Positions 25,378 through 34,002 of a stretch of DNA of 64,000 nt are shown here, piece after piece. The first letter of the stretch is position 1. Each line of letters starts with the position of its first letter. The notes below the pieces were generated by a model. The model was not told where the DNA came from. It saw nothing but the letters and a program-made list of their open reading frames with translations, and searched no databases. Location: positions 248,001-312,000 of the forward strand of contig NZ_JBJQOQ010000002.1 of NCBI RefSeq assembly GCF_046036945.1, in the 5' to 3' direction. Source of the stretch: Brevibacillus_C sp046036945. Lineage in GTDB: Bacteria > Bacillota > Bacilli > Brevibacillales > Brevibacillaceae. The position numbers and the translations under genes were made by a program.

Positions 25378-26913
25378 ATGCCTTCAACCTTTCACGGAAT
25401 AGAAGTAAGCAAACGCGGGATTTTCGCCCAACAGTACGGATTGAATATCACGGGGCACAACATCTCCAACGCCAATACGGAAGGCTACACCCGCCAGCGC
25501 CCCAACATGGAGGCGACCAAGGGAATTCCCGCGCCGGGAATGAACGCTGATCGGGCTCCGGGACTGCTTGGGACGGGGGTGCAGATTTCGGATTTGCAGC
25601 GATTGCGAGAGGACTTTTTGGACATCCAGTTTCGCAATCAGAACAAATTTTACGGATATTGGGAAAAGCAAAGCGATGTGCTAGGGAAGATCGAAGAGGT
25701 TTTCAAGGAACCGTCTAATAGAGGTCTCCAAAGCGTCATGGACGAGATGTGGAAGGCGTTCCAGGACTTGGCTGACGACCCGACGAGTTCGTCGGCTCGT
25801 GCGGTTTTAAGGGAGCGGGCCATCGCTGTGGCCGATACGTTTGCCTCCGTTTATTCGCAACTGGAAACCATGCAGACCGATTTGGACAATGAAGTGAACG
25901 TCACGGTCAATAACATCAATTCTCTCGCTTCTCAAATCGCGACGTTAAACAAGCAGATAGCTGATGTGGTGCCGCATGGTTATCAGCCGAACGACTTGTA
26001 TGACCAGCGCGACTTGTTAATCGATAAGTTGTCGAAATTAACTGATGTCCGCGTAACCCAGGGCGAAAACGGCATGGTAAATGTTTTGATGGAAGGGCAA
26101 GAGCTTGTAAACGGCCGAAATGCGGCTCAATTAGCTACCTCAAGAAATCCACAAACGGGATTTTTGGATATAACGTTAGGCGGGGCTCCGTTTGATCCGG
26201 CGAATGGACGATTGGCTGCCATTATCGACATGCGCGGGCGGGCGGTAACCAATCCGGACGGCACGGTGAGCCTAGGTGGGGCAATTCCGGACCTGATGGG
26301 AAAACTGGATACATTGGCGATTAATTTAGCGAAAGAGATTAATGAGGTACACCGTCAGGGGATTAACATCACTGACATTAAGAATGGCTCTACACAATCC
26401 TCCGATCTGCCATTTTTCGTTGATAAGGACGAGCTTACTGCTAATCCGAATACGAAAGAGTATCCGAAAGGTGCCAAACGTCTGACGATTAATCCGGCGA
26501 TTATGGCCAGTTTGGATGCGATAGCGGCTGCGAAGCCGGAGGCAAACGGCCAGGTAGTAGAGGGAAATAACAAGAACGCATTGGATTTGGCGGCCATCAA
26601 ACAGAAGTTGATCACCCCTGGTACGGGAGCAAACGATTTTAAGGAAACCTCGACATTGGATGATTTTTACCGTTACATGGTAGGGCAGCTCGGAATTGAC
26701 CGGCAGGAAGGGCTGCGCAAATATAAAAACTCCGAGGATATCGTGTCGATGGTGGACAATCAACGCCAGTCAGTCTCGGGTGTTTCCATTGATGAAGAGA
26801 TGTCTGAGTTAATCAAATATCAGCATGCATACAGCGCTTCCGCTCGCGTGATGACCTCGATGGATGAGGTACTGGATAAAGTGATTAATGGAATGGGTCG
26901 TGTAGGACTCTAA
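25378..26913 (+). CDS. flgK: Flagellar hook-associated protein 1 FlgK
   Basis: This 511-residue export substrate joins hook and filament. The conserved N-terminal rod/hook motif is present (MPSTFHGIEVSKRGIFAQQ, then GHNISNANTEGYTRQRP). The C-terminal heptad region is also present (VSGVSIDEEMSELIKYQHAYSASARV). The middle shows the typical FlgK core with LNKQIADV and DLYDQRDLLIDKLS. The length fits the family. It is preceded by AGAGGTG and followed 25 bases later by flgL. Confidence 0.96.
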   Translation: MPSTFHGIEVSKRGIFAQQYGLNITGHNISNANTEGYTRQRPNMEATKGIPAPGMNADRAPGLLGTGVQISDLQRLREDFLDIQFRNQNKFYGYWEKQSDVLGKIEEVFKEPSNRGLQSVMDEMWKAFQDLADDPTSSSARAVLRERAIAVADTFASVYSQLETMQTDLDNEVNVTVNNINSLASQIATLNKQIADVVPHGYQPNDLYDQRDLLIDKLSKLTDVRVTQGENGMVNVLMEGQELVNGRNAAQLATSRNPQTGFLDITLGGAPFDPANGRLAAIIDMRGRAVTNPDGTVSLGGAIPDLMGKLDTLAINLAKEINEVHRQGINITDIKNGSTQSSDLPFFVDKDELTANPNTKEYPKGAKRLTINPAIMASLDAIAAAKPEANGQVVEGNNKNALDLAAIKQKLITPGTGANDFKETSTLDDFYRYMVGQLGIDRQEGLRKYKNSEDIVSMVDNQRQSVSGVSIDEEMSELIKYQHAYSASARVMTSMDEVLDKVINGMGRVGL

Positions 26914-26937
26914 ACGCAGTTGGAGGAGGGATAAACC

Positions 26938-27828
26938 GTGGCAATCCGCGTAACGCAAAACATGATGAATAGTACGATGATGCGAAATTACTATAATTCG
27001 ATGGGGCAGTTGGACCGGTATAATGAACAGTTGTCTTCAGGGAAAAAAATTTCGCTTCCCTCCCAAGACCCCGTAGTAGCGGTCATGGGGATGTCTTACC
27101 GGACTCAGTTGAATAAAAACGAGCAGTATCTTCGCAATGCGAGTCAAGCTCAAACGTGGCTTGACACAGCAGATACGGCAATGAACGAGGTCGGCAACGT
27201 ACTCCATCGGCTCAATGAGCTGCTTCTCCAATCTGCTACTGATACGATGTCGCCGGCAGATCGTCAGTCGATGGAAAGCGAAGTAATCGAGCTGAAAAAT
27301 CAGCTGGGGGAGATTGCTAACCAAACGGTCAACGGAAGATATATCTTTGCCGGAACAGATACTACAAAAGCCCCGTATGACAAAAACGCCGGCGACTATA
27401 CAAGCACCAATTTCTCAGAGTTCACTGTCGAGGTAGGGCAAGGCATCTATATCCCGATCAATGTAAATGGTCAAGAAATCTTTAACAAATCGATAAACGG
27501 GAACAATATCTTCAAGTTAATGGATAATATTATCGATGATCTGCACAATGGTAAACCGACAGACGGACACCTCGAAGAAGTGTCGCAGCAGATGGATAAT
27601 GTGTTAAGGCAAAGAGCTACTCTCGGAGCCAGAGTAAACCGTATGGAGCTGGTCACAGACCGTTTGGAAAGCTCTGGATTAAGCATAACAAAGGCGATGT
27701 CGGACAACGAAGATGCGGATATGGCTGCAGTCATCACGAATTTAAAGACGCAGGAAAATATCCACAGAGCTGCTTTGGGATCAGGTGCCCGCATTATTCA
27801 GCCAACGCTGCTTGATTTCCTCCGTTAA
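26938..27828 (+). CDS. flgL: Flagellar hook-associated protein 3 FlgL
   Basis: This 296-residue flagellin-like junction protein opens with AIRVTQNMMNSTMMRNYYNSM and LSSGKKISLPSQDPV, and has NGRYIFAGTDT before the variable middle. A C-terminal flagellin-type helix follows. The start is GTG, with GGAGGAGGG upstream. It is cotranscribed with flgK and would be chaperoned by FlgN. Confidence 0.95.
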   Translation: MAIRVTQNMMNSTMMRNYYNSMGQLDRYNEQLSSGKKISLPSQDPVVAVMGMSYRTQLNKNEQYLRNASQAQTWLDTADTAMNEVGNVLHRLNELLLQSATDTMSPADRQSMESEVIELKNQLGEIANQTVNGRYIFAGTDTTKAPYDKNAGDYTSTNFSEFTVEVGQGIYIPINVNGQEIFNKSINGNNIFKLMDNIIDDLHNGKPTDGHLEEVSQQMDNVLRQRATLGARVNRMELVTDRLESSGLSITKAMSDNEDADMAAVITNLKTQENIHRAALGSGARIIQPTLLDFLR

Positions 27829-27848
27829 TAGGCAAAGGGGGAAGTGCA

Positions 27849-28421
27849 ATGCAGCTGCCAAGAATTCAGATTCAACAGACTCCCATGCTGATCGGGTTGA
27901 ACATCCAAAAACCTGTTCAGGAAATGGAACAGCCGAAAGCGGAGCTGAATTTGCGCCAGGAACCGACTGTTTTGGAAATTCGTCAGCCACCAGGAACTCT
28001 GTCTATCGATTCGAGCCGCGCTCGTTATAATATTGGGCTGCGTACGTCAATGGAATTTAGTGACGCTAATGCCCAGCGTGGTGTACAATCCTGGTTAGAG
28101 GCTATTTCTCAATCCAGTTCTGAAGGCGACCGCCTGGCTGCGATTGAACAGGGGGGTAACGCAATCGCGGATATTGCATTCGAGCGTGGATTGGAGTCCA
28201 ATCCTCCGGATACCCCTGTTTCCGGCAGCGACGAGGGAGTCGATATCAGCTACCAACCGGGAAAAGTGGAGATTAATATCGAGCGGCGAGGTATGAGGAT
28301 GGATCCGGTTCTTCGCCCGCCCATTTTACAATATACCCCTGGTAAAGTAGAAGGCTATGTGCGCCAATGGAATAAGGTGAATATTGAAGTGGTAGGGCTT
28401 CATGTGAATCGAACCTTATAA
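27849..28421 (+). CDS. yviE: YviE-like protein (DUF6470)
   Basis: This 190-residue protein starts MQLPRIQIQQTPMLIGLNI and contains QEPTVLEIRQPPGTLSID, the signature of the YviE/DUF6470 family found only beside flgL and fliW. No enzyme motif is seen. The function is unknown, though constant linkage to late flagellar genes suggests a role in filament assembly. The ribosome binding site is AAAGGGGGAAG. The fliW gene begins 28 bases after its stop. Confidence 0.88.
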   Translation: MQLPRIQIQQTPMLIGLNIQKPVQEMEQPKAELNLRQEPTVLEIRQPPGTLSIDSSRARYNIGLRTSMEFSDANAQRGVQSWLEAISQSSSEGDRLAAIEQGGNAIADIAFERGLESNPPDTPVSGSDEGVDISYQPGKVEINIERRGMRMDPVLRPPILQYTPGKVEGYVRQWNKVNIEVVGLHVNRTL

Positions 28422-28449
28422 ATTGTGGTTTAAAAAGGAGTTGTCGCAG

Positions 28450-28869
28450 GTGGCGAATCCCCAGTACGTAGAGGTAGGCAAGCTGTTTTTCGAGGAGGGC
28501 CTGCCCGGCTTTTCCCATTTGCAATTTTTTCGGCTGCTGCAAGAAGAAAAAGGCAGCCCTTTTTATGCTCTTGAATCAGTTGAGGATCCGCAAGTAGGTT
28601 TTTGGGTGGTTGATCCGTTCGCTTTTTTTGCTGATTACGAATTTGAACTTCAAGAGCAAGCCAAGGCATCGCTACATATTTCACAGGAGACCCCTGTTGT
28701 CGTGTTAAATATCGTGACACCGCGCCCCAATCAGCAAATAACAGTAAATCTCAAAGCGCCGATCATCGTAAACCAGAATAATCGGATGGCCAAGCAAGTG
28801 ATCCTTCACGAGGAAAAATATGATGTACGCCAACCGCTCCTTCCCGTGCGGCAGGCCGCAAGTAAGTAG
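28450..28869 (+). CDS. fliW: Flagellar assembly factor FliW
   Basis: This 139-residue protein shows the FliW pattern KLFFEEGLPGF near the start and VVLNIVTPRPNQQITVNLKAPIIVN in the C-terminal half. In Bacillus FliW binds both flagellin and CsrA, freeing hag mRNA only after flagellin is exported. The GTG at 28450 is chosen because AAAGGAG lies nine bases upstream; the longer in-frame reading has no such site. It lies 8 bases before csrA, the usual pairing. Confidence 0.95.
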   Translation: MANPQYVEVGKLFFEEGLPGFSHLQFFRLLQEEKGSPFYALESVEDPQVGFWVVDPFAFFADYEFELQEQAKASLHISQETPVVVLNIVTPRPNQQITVNLKAPIIVNQNNRMAKQVILHEEKYDVRQPLLPVRQAASK

Positions 28870-28877
28870 GTGAGTGG

Positions 28878-29120
28878 ATGCTGGTACTTTCCCGTAAAAA
28901 GAATGAGTCGATCATGGTCGGAGACAATATCGAGATTAAAGTGATTGGAATTGAAGGCGATTTAGTGCGGATCGGCATTGAAGCGCCCCGTGAAGTAGAG
29001 GTGTATCGAAAAGAAATCTATTTGTCGATTCAGGAGGAAAACTTGCTCGCTTCGCAAACAAAAGCAGACTGGTCGACGTTAAAGCAGTGGATCGGTATGA
29101 AACCGTCTGATGAAGAATAA
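28878..29120 (+). CDS. csrA: Carbon storage regulator CsrA
   Basis: This 80-residue RNA-binding translational regulator starts MLVLSRKKNESIMVGDNIEI and has GIEAPREVEVYRKEI with the RNA-contacting arginine. The C-terminal tail is slightly longer than in enteric CsrA, as is usual in Bacillales. Its main target in Bacillus is the hag mRNA, and the hag leader 170 bases downstream carries a suitable GGA hairpin. It is encoded with its antagonist FliW. A terminator overlaps its last codons. Confidence 0.97.
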   Translation: MLVLSRKKNESIMVGDNIEIKVIGIEGDLVRIGIEAPREVEVYRKEIYLSIQEENLLASQTKADWSTLKQWIGMKPSDEE

Positions 29121-29137
29121 TTTCATCAGATTTTTTT
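29106..29137 (+). terminator. Rho-independent terminator of the flgM-csrA transcription unit
   Basis: TCTGATGAA / TTCATCAGA form a 9-bp stem around the csrA stop codon, followed by seven T. Confidence 0.88.
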
Positions 29138-29160
29138 ATCGGCAAATGTGTAAATAGTCC

Positions 29161-29188
29161 TAAAAGATTTAGATGGCCTCTCCGATAA
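29161..29188 (+). promoter_or_regulatory. Sigma-D promoter of hag
   Basis: TAAA and TCCGATAA are separated by 16 bases, close to the flagellar sigma-D consensus. The predicted transcript starts about 95 bases before the flagellin start codon. Confidence 0.85.
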
Positions 29189-29250
29189 ATAGAATGTAAG
29201 GATTCGTAAATCCAAGCGCGCGATTGGATTGTGAGTCCCAAAATTCAAAA

Positions 29251-29286
29251 CAGTCACAGGGACGTGACTGTCACAATCAAGGAGGA
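29251..29286 (+). promoter_or_regulatory. CsrA-binding hairpin and Shine-Dalgarno site in the hag leader
   Basis: CAGTCAC (29251-29257) and GTGACTG (29264-29270) pair perfectly around the loop AGGGAC, placing GGA in the loop as CsrA prefers. A second GGA lies in the ribosome binding site AAGGAGG (29279-29285). One CsrA dimer could bridge both and block translation, as in B. subtilis hag. Confidence 0.75.
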
Positions 29287-29292
29287 AAAATC

Positions 29293-30330
29293 ATGATTAT
29301 CAACCACAATATTTCCGCGATGAACACGCACCGTCAAATGGGTGTAAACTCCGGAAACCTGAGCAAAAATGTAGAGAAACTCTCTTCCGGCTACCGTATC
29401 AACCGCGCTGCTGACGACGCTGCCGGCCTCTCCATCTCCGAGCGTATGAGATCACAAATCCGCGGTATGAACCAAGCAACTCGTAACTCTCAAGATGGTA
29501 TCTCTATGATTCAAACGGCTGAGGGTGCGTTACAAACGGTGAACGATATGCTGGTTCGGATTAAGGAATTGGCAACTCAGTCTGCGAACGGTACTTATGA
29601 CAGTGATGCTGACCGTCAACGTCTGCAGGAAGAAGTAACTGAGTTGTCAAAAGAAATTAACAACATTAAAGACAACACTAAATTTAACGGTATTAAACTT
29701 TTAGGCAATGAATACAAGGGTAATGTAGCTGGGACAGGCGTTTCTCTTAGCGGATCTTATACCGGTACAGTTGATAAAACCCTTACCCTTAAATTTAGTG
29801 GTACTTCATGGTATGTTGGTTCCGGTACTAATGGTTTGACAGCAGCGAATGGCGCAACCATTAGTGGTATCACACTTGCATCCGGTTCAGCTGGGACAAG
29901 TGGTGACACAAAAACTATCACCTTAAAAGGTAGTGATGTTGATCTTCAAATTGGTCAAGAAGCAAACCAAAAATTAACTTTGGACCTTAATAAGATTCGA
30001 TTGGGGTCTGTAGCTCAGTCCGTAAGCGGTTGGAATATCTCTACTCAATCAGGGGCCACCAAGGTTTTGGAAGATATCGAAAGTGTTATCAACCAAGTGA
30101 GTGCCGCCCGTTCTTACCTCGGTGCTAACCAAAATCGTCTGGAAAACACCATCAACAACCTGAACATCACTTCCGAAAACCTGTCTGCCGCTGAGTCCCG
30201 TATCCGTGATGTAGATATGGCGAAGGAACAAATGGAGTTCACCAAGAACAACATCCTCGTTCAGGCTTCTCAAGCAATGTTAGCTCAAGCGAACCAACTG
30301 CCGCAAGGTGTTCTGCAGTTGCTCCGTTAA
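29293..30330 (+). CDS. hag: Flagellin
   Basis: This 345-residue filament subunit has conserved N-terminal (MIINHNISAMNTHRQM, KLSSGYRINRAADDAAG) and C-terminal (AAESRIRDVDMAKEQMEFT, LAQANQLPQGVLQLLR) D0/D1 domains. The central part, about residues 140-265, is rich in Ser, Thr and Gly and is the likely glycan-bearing surface. Its codons are more AT-rich than those of the ends. The ATG at 29293 follows AAGGAGGAAAAA; the extra upstream in-frame codons lie in the regulatory leader. Expression should depend on sigma-D and on the FliW-CsrA switch. The glycosylation island begins directly downstream. Confidence 0.97.
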   Translation: MIINHNISAMNTHRQMGVNSGNLSKNVEKLSSGYRINRAADDAAGLSISERMRSQIRGMNQATRNSQDGISMIQTAEGALQTVNDMLVRIKELATQSANGTYDSDADRQRLQEEVTELSKEINNIKDNTKFNGIKLLGNEYKGNVAGTGVSLSGSYTGTVDKTLTLKFSGTSWYVGSGTNGLTAANGATISGITLASGSAGTSGDTKTITLKGSDVDLQIGQEANQKLTLDLNKIRLGSVAQSVSGWNISTQSGATKVLEDIESVINQVSAARSYLGANQNRLENTINNLNITSENLSAAESRIRDVDMAKEQMEFTKNNILVQASQAMLAQANQLPQGVLQLLR

Positions 30331-30345
30331 TTGAAATAAACAAGT

Positions 30346-30380
30346 GGGGAACCTTAGTTTTTCTAAGGTTCCTCTTTCGT
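30346..30380 (+). terminator. Rho-independent terminator of hag
   Basis: GGAACCTTAG / CTAAGGTTCC form a 10-bp perfect stem with a TTTTT loop, followed by a modest T-rich tail (TCTTTCG). Confidence 0.8.
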
Positions 30381-30409
30381 ATTTATAATCCGGATTCCAG
30401 TCATTTCCG

Positions 30410-30437
30410 TAAAAAGCATTTATGAAAAAGCCGATAC
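30410..30437 (+). promoter_or_regulatory. Sigma-D promoter of the flagellin glycosylation operon
   Basis: TAAA, 16 bases, then GCCGATAC is an almost ideal sigma-D match, about 80 bases upstream of the first gene. It would couple glycan synthesis to flagellin expression. Confidence 0.8.
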
Positions 30438-30516
30438 AAATAATAACCAAACTTTAACCACTAAGGTAAGTACGTTGTTTTTTCGGTACTATGTTATGCG
30501 GGATGGGGGAACAGTC

Positions 30517-31113
30517 TTGGAACTAAAAATATTGGATCGTATCTACGTTTATGAAAATAATGAATCAGTACTTGAGCAACTCATGGACGATGTTAACCAG
30601 TTTATGCATGAATCAAATTCGGTGATTGTTCAAATGGATATTGACGGTCAGATCGTTTTTGACGATTTCTTCGAATATATATCTGATCGCATCGAGGAGA
30701 TCAAAAAAATTGAGGTAATTTCTCAGTCTGTAGAGGTGTTTACAAACGAGGTGCTAATGACCGCAAATGAATATCTTGAGCGGTCTATCCCCCTTATTTC
30801 GTTATTATCTGATGAATTTTATCAAGGCCCCAAACAGGAAACATGGGAACAATTTGAACAGCTTATAGAAGGCTTGCAATGGGTGGAACAGACGATTCAA
30901 TATGTAAGCCACAATAAGCCATCATGTAAACAATGGCAGGAAACTTTCAGATGGTCGACGGAATTGGCTGATCTGGAGCAGGCAGTAAAACAACAAGATA
31001 TGGTTTTAATCGGAGATATTCTGCGTTACGAGGTTTTAACTCGACTGGAAATGCTGAAAAAAGAGCTAGAGCAAGAGATTCATAATGGGGTAATCAGCCA
31101 TGATCTCAATTGA
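30517..31113 (+). CDS. Unknown protein, first gene of the glycosylation operon
   Basis: This 198-residue, acidic and mostly helical protein has no recognised family, signal peptide or membrane segment. Notable stretches are LKILDRIYVYENNESVLEQL and a C-terminal helical region rich in Glu and Leu. The TTG at 30517 is chosen because GGGGGA lies about eight bases upstream; in-frame ATGs at 30490 and 30496 are alternatives. It overlaps the maf start by 14 bases, so the two are translationally coupled. It may be a chaperone or partner for Maf or flagellin. Confidence 0.7.
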   Translation: MELKILDRIYVYENNESVLEQLMDDVNQFMHESNSVIVQMDIDGQIVFDDFFEYISDRIEEIKKIEVISQSVEVFTNEVLMTANEYLERSIPLISLLSDEFYQGPKQETWEQFEQLIEGLQWVEQTIQYVSHNKPSCKQWQETFRWSTELADLEQAVKQQDMVLIGDILRYEVLTRLEMLKKELEQEIHNGVISHDLN

Positions 31114-32968
31114 TAACATTAATCTGTTAAAAAAGCACTATCCGGATGTCTGGACGGCACTAAAGGAGTATGAGGAGCAGTCGTATCACAAAAGCGTAGA
31201 AGTCATGGATACGAAAAAAGGGGTACCAACGCTACTGCTTCAGGATCATAATGTACCTATATATATACACAGTAAATACGACCCTTATCTTGAAGCGGAG
31301 CGATTGCTTTCCCAGTATGCATCAATAGAATCGAGTAAACACGTCTTTTTTTACGGAATAGGTTTAGGCTATCATATTGAAGCCTTTGCACAAAAATATC
31401 CTGACATCCCATTTTCCATCTATGAGCCAAGTTTAGAAATATTACATACGTTTCTCTCTAAACGGTCATTAGATATATTTTCGATCTCTATGTTAAAAAA
31501 TATTTTCGTAGAACAAAATTCGCTGCAATCGAAACAACTGATTAACAAGTTTGTCAGTTCAGTGAGAGAAGAAGTCTTATTTATCGTCTTACCTTCTTAC
31601 GAGAGGTTGTTTAAACAAAATTATAAAGAGTTTCTAACAAGCTTTCGGGAAGCTATCCACGAAAGAAGGTCGCATTTGCACGTTAATGTGGCGTATGAAC
31701 AACGGTGGACGATCAATAGTATTATGAACCTGGAAACTACCCTGAATACCCCTAATGTGCTTCGCGAAAAGAAGAAGTACTTTCAAGATAAGCCGGCAAT
31801 CATTGTCTCTGCAGGTCCTTCTCTAGAAGAAGAAGTGGAGAATCTGAGATACATCAAGGAAAACGGACTCGCTTATATCTTCTCAGTCGGATCAGCTATT
31901 AATGCACTGCTATCCCATGGGATCGAGCCGGATGCAGCATGTACGTATGACCCAACGGTGCTAAATCAAATGGTATTTGAGAAAGTGGTAGAGCAGGAAA
32001 TAAAAACAATTCCTTTGATATACGGCACAAGTGTCGGTTTCGAGACGGTACGGCGTTATCCCGGACAGATGTTCCACATGATTACGAGTCAAGATACGAT
32101 TTCTCCGGTTTATTTCAATAATGTAGATTCTATAGAAATCGTAAATGATTCGCCTTCTATCGCGGTTATCACACTGCAACTGTTACATAAATTTGGCTGT
32201 AACCCTATCATTCTCGTTGGACAAAATTTGGCTTTTAAGAATAATCAAGTTTACTCAAAGGGAATTGAATACGAACATAGGCCAACCACTTTAACGGAAC
32301 ATGAAAAGAAGAACCTGTTAACTACGGAAAGTGTCGACGGTGAAGTTGTTTACACAAACGAAGGATTTAATCGTATGAGAAAACAAATGGAAGCGTTGAT
32401 TGCCCAATATCAGGACAAAGAGATTATTAATACGACACGGGGCGGGGCCAAAATCAACGGTACTTCTTTTATCCCTCTTGATCAAATCATAAAGGAGAAA
32501 CTAACTTCGTCATTCAATACATCAGACTGGTGTAAGGAAACTACTCAAAGTTACAGTGTTACCTATACAAGACAGCAGTCGGCTAAAATGATGACTTACC
32601 TTGAGGAATTTCCAAAGGTACTTGACGAATTCCGGAAAATTATTAATGAAATAAACCAATCGATTAAAACCTATAATATCAAACAACTGGAAAACTCTTT
32701 TACCAAGTTTGACAGGGTATTTAAAAAAATGCAGAATAACCAATTCTATCAATGTGTGATTAGGCAAATGAACCGAGTCCAATTTGAGTTGGTTGCGAAG
32801 GAAATTGAAGAGCTACGTTTTGAACGAGATACTCTTCATAAGGGAAAACGGATTGCCAGTGAGTTTGGAGCCTATGTTGATAATTGTATAGTTAACATGC
32901 AGTTAGCCGCACCATTGCTTCAAGAAGTACATCAAAAGATTCTTCAGGAAGTTGAAGCAACAACATAA
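31100..32968 (+). CDS. Motility accessory factor (Maf) flagellin glycosyltransferase
   Basis: This 622-residue protein matches the Maf/DUF115 (MptE-like) family that transfers nonulosonic acids to flagellin serine and threonine residues. The central domain contains AIIVSAGPSLEEEV, IFSVGSAINALLSHGI and, later, LVGQNLAF, which are typical of the family. N- and C-terminal helical regions flank it. It is encoded with a complete-looking legionaminic acid pathway, which probably supplies its CMP-sugar donor. Codon use is AT-rich compared with the flagellar genes on either side. Confidence 0.88.
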   Translation: MISIDNINLLKKHYPDVWTALKEYEEQSYHKSVEVMDTKKGVPTLLLQDHNVPIYIHSKYDPYLEAERLLSQYASIESSKHVFFYGIGLGYHIEAFAQKYPDIPFSIYEPSLEILHTFLSKRSLDIFSISMLKNIFVEQNSLQSKQLINKFVSSVREEVLFIVLPSYERLFKQNYKEFLTSFREAIHERRSHLHVNVAYEQRWTINSIMNLETTLNTPNVLREKKKYFQDKPAIIVSAGPSLEEEVENLRYIKENGLAYIFSVGSAINALLSHGIEPDAACTYDPTVLNQMVFEKVVEQEIKTIPLIYGTSVGFETVRRYPGQMFHMITSQDTISPVYFNNVDSIEIVNDSPSIAVITLQLLHKFGCNPIILVGQNLAFKNNQVYSKGIEYEHRPTTLTEHEKKNLLTTESVDGEVVYTNEGFNRMRKQMEALIAQYQDKEIINTTRGGAKINGTSFIPLDQIIKEKLTSSFNTSDWCKETTQSYSVTYTRQQSAKMMTYLEEFPKVLDEFRKIINEINQSIKTYNIKQLENSFTKFDRVFKKMQNNQFYQCVIRQMNRVQFELVAKEIEELRFERDTLHKGKRIASEFGAYVDNCIVNMQLAAPLLQEVHQKILQEVEATT

Positions 32969-32991
32969 AATTTCTAACGGAGAGAGGCTAT

Positions 32992-34002
32992 ATGAACCTG
33001 AAAGGGAAGAAAATACTTGTCACCGGAGCAGATGGTTTTATAGGGTCTCATTTGACAGAAGAGCTTGTCAGACGAGGGCATAATGTGAAAGCCTTTGTTT
33101 ACTATAATTCCTATAATAGTTGGGGCTGGTTGGATGAATCCCCCAGTGATATTCGAAGCGGCATCGAGATTTTTTCTGGGGATGTTCGCGATCCGTTTGG
33201 GATAAAGGAAGCAGCTAAGGACTGTGATGTCATCTTTCACTTGGCGGCATTAATTGCCATTCCTTACTCGTATCATTCCCCTGCTACGTATGTGGAGACC
33301 AATGTAATGGGTACCCTGCACGTGGTTCAGGCGGCCCGAGAATTAGGGATCGAGAAAGTTATTCACACCTCAACCAGTGAAGTGTATGGAACAGCCAAGT
33401 ACGTCCCGATTACGGAGGAGCACCCCTTACAAGGACAATCCCCTTATTCAGCAAGTAAAATAGGTGCAGATCAGATGGCCATGTCGTTTTACCAGTCGTT
33501 TCATACGCCGGTTGCTATCATCCGCCCATTCAATACGTATGGACCGCGTCAGTCGGCAAGGGCGATAATCCCTACTGTCATCACCCAGATTGCCAGCGGT
33601 CAACGTAAAATCAGGTTGGGAGCACTACACCCTACGAGGGATTTTAATTATGTCAAAGACACCGTCAATGGGTTCATTGCCGTGGCAGAGTCCGATGCTT
33701 CTCTAGGTGAGGTGATCAACATCGGGAGCAACTATGAGATATCGGTTGGTGAAACCGTTCAATTGATCGCAGATGTGATGGGGAAAGAGATTGAAATCGA
33801 AACGGATGTCCAGCGGCTTCGCCCGGAAAAAAGCGAGGTGGAACGGCTTTGGGCTGACAATACCAAAGCGAAAACCCTGCTTAATTGGGAGCCGGTCTTT
33901 TCGGGACGCGAGGGTCTAAAAAGAGGTTTGCAGGAAACGGTTGAGTGGTTTAGCAACCCGGAAAATCTACGTAAATACAAAAGCGATGTGTACAATATAT
34001 GA
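32992..34002 (+). CDS. legB: NAD-dependent sugar-nucleotide 4,6-dehydratase LegB-like
   Basis: This 336-residue short-chain dehydrogenase has the Rossmann motif VTGADGFIGSHL, the TSTSEVYG segment and the catalytic YxxxK in YSASK, with NTYGPRQSARAIIPTVI as in the LegB family. It catalyses the first committed step of legionaminic acid synthesis, forming a 4-keto-6-deoxy sugar from GDP- or UDP-GlcNAc. The presence of a ptmE-like gene suggests the GDP form. The ribosome binding site is GGAGAGAGG. It overlaps legC by four bases (ATGA). Confidence 0.85.
   Translation: MNLKGKKILVTGADGFIGSHLTEELVRRGHNVKAFVYYNSYNSWGWLDESPSDIRSGIEIFSGDVRDPFGIKEAAKDCDVIFHLAALIAIPYSYHSPATYVETNVMGTLHVVQAARELGIEKVIHTSTSEVYGTAKYVPITEEHPLQGQSPYSASKIGADQMAMSFYQSFHTPVAIIRPFNTYGPRQSARAIIPTVITQIASGQRKIRLGALHPTRDFNYVKDTVNGFIAVAESDASLGEVINIGSNYEISVGETVQLIADVMGKEIEIETDVQRLRPEKSEVERLWADNTKAKTLLNWEPVFSGREGLKRGLQETVEWFSNPENLRKYKSDVYNI

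Noticed and set aside
30475..30516. Earlier TTG start for the unknown gene before maf
   Set aside because: It has no ribosome binding site, whereas GGGGGA stands at a good distance from TTG 30517.
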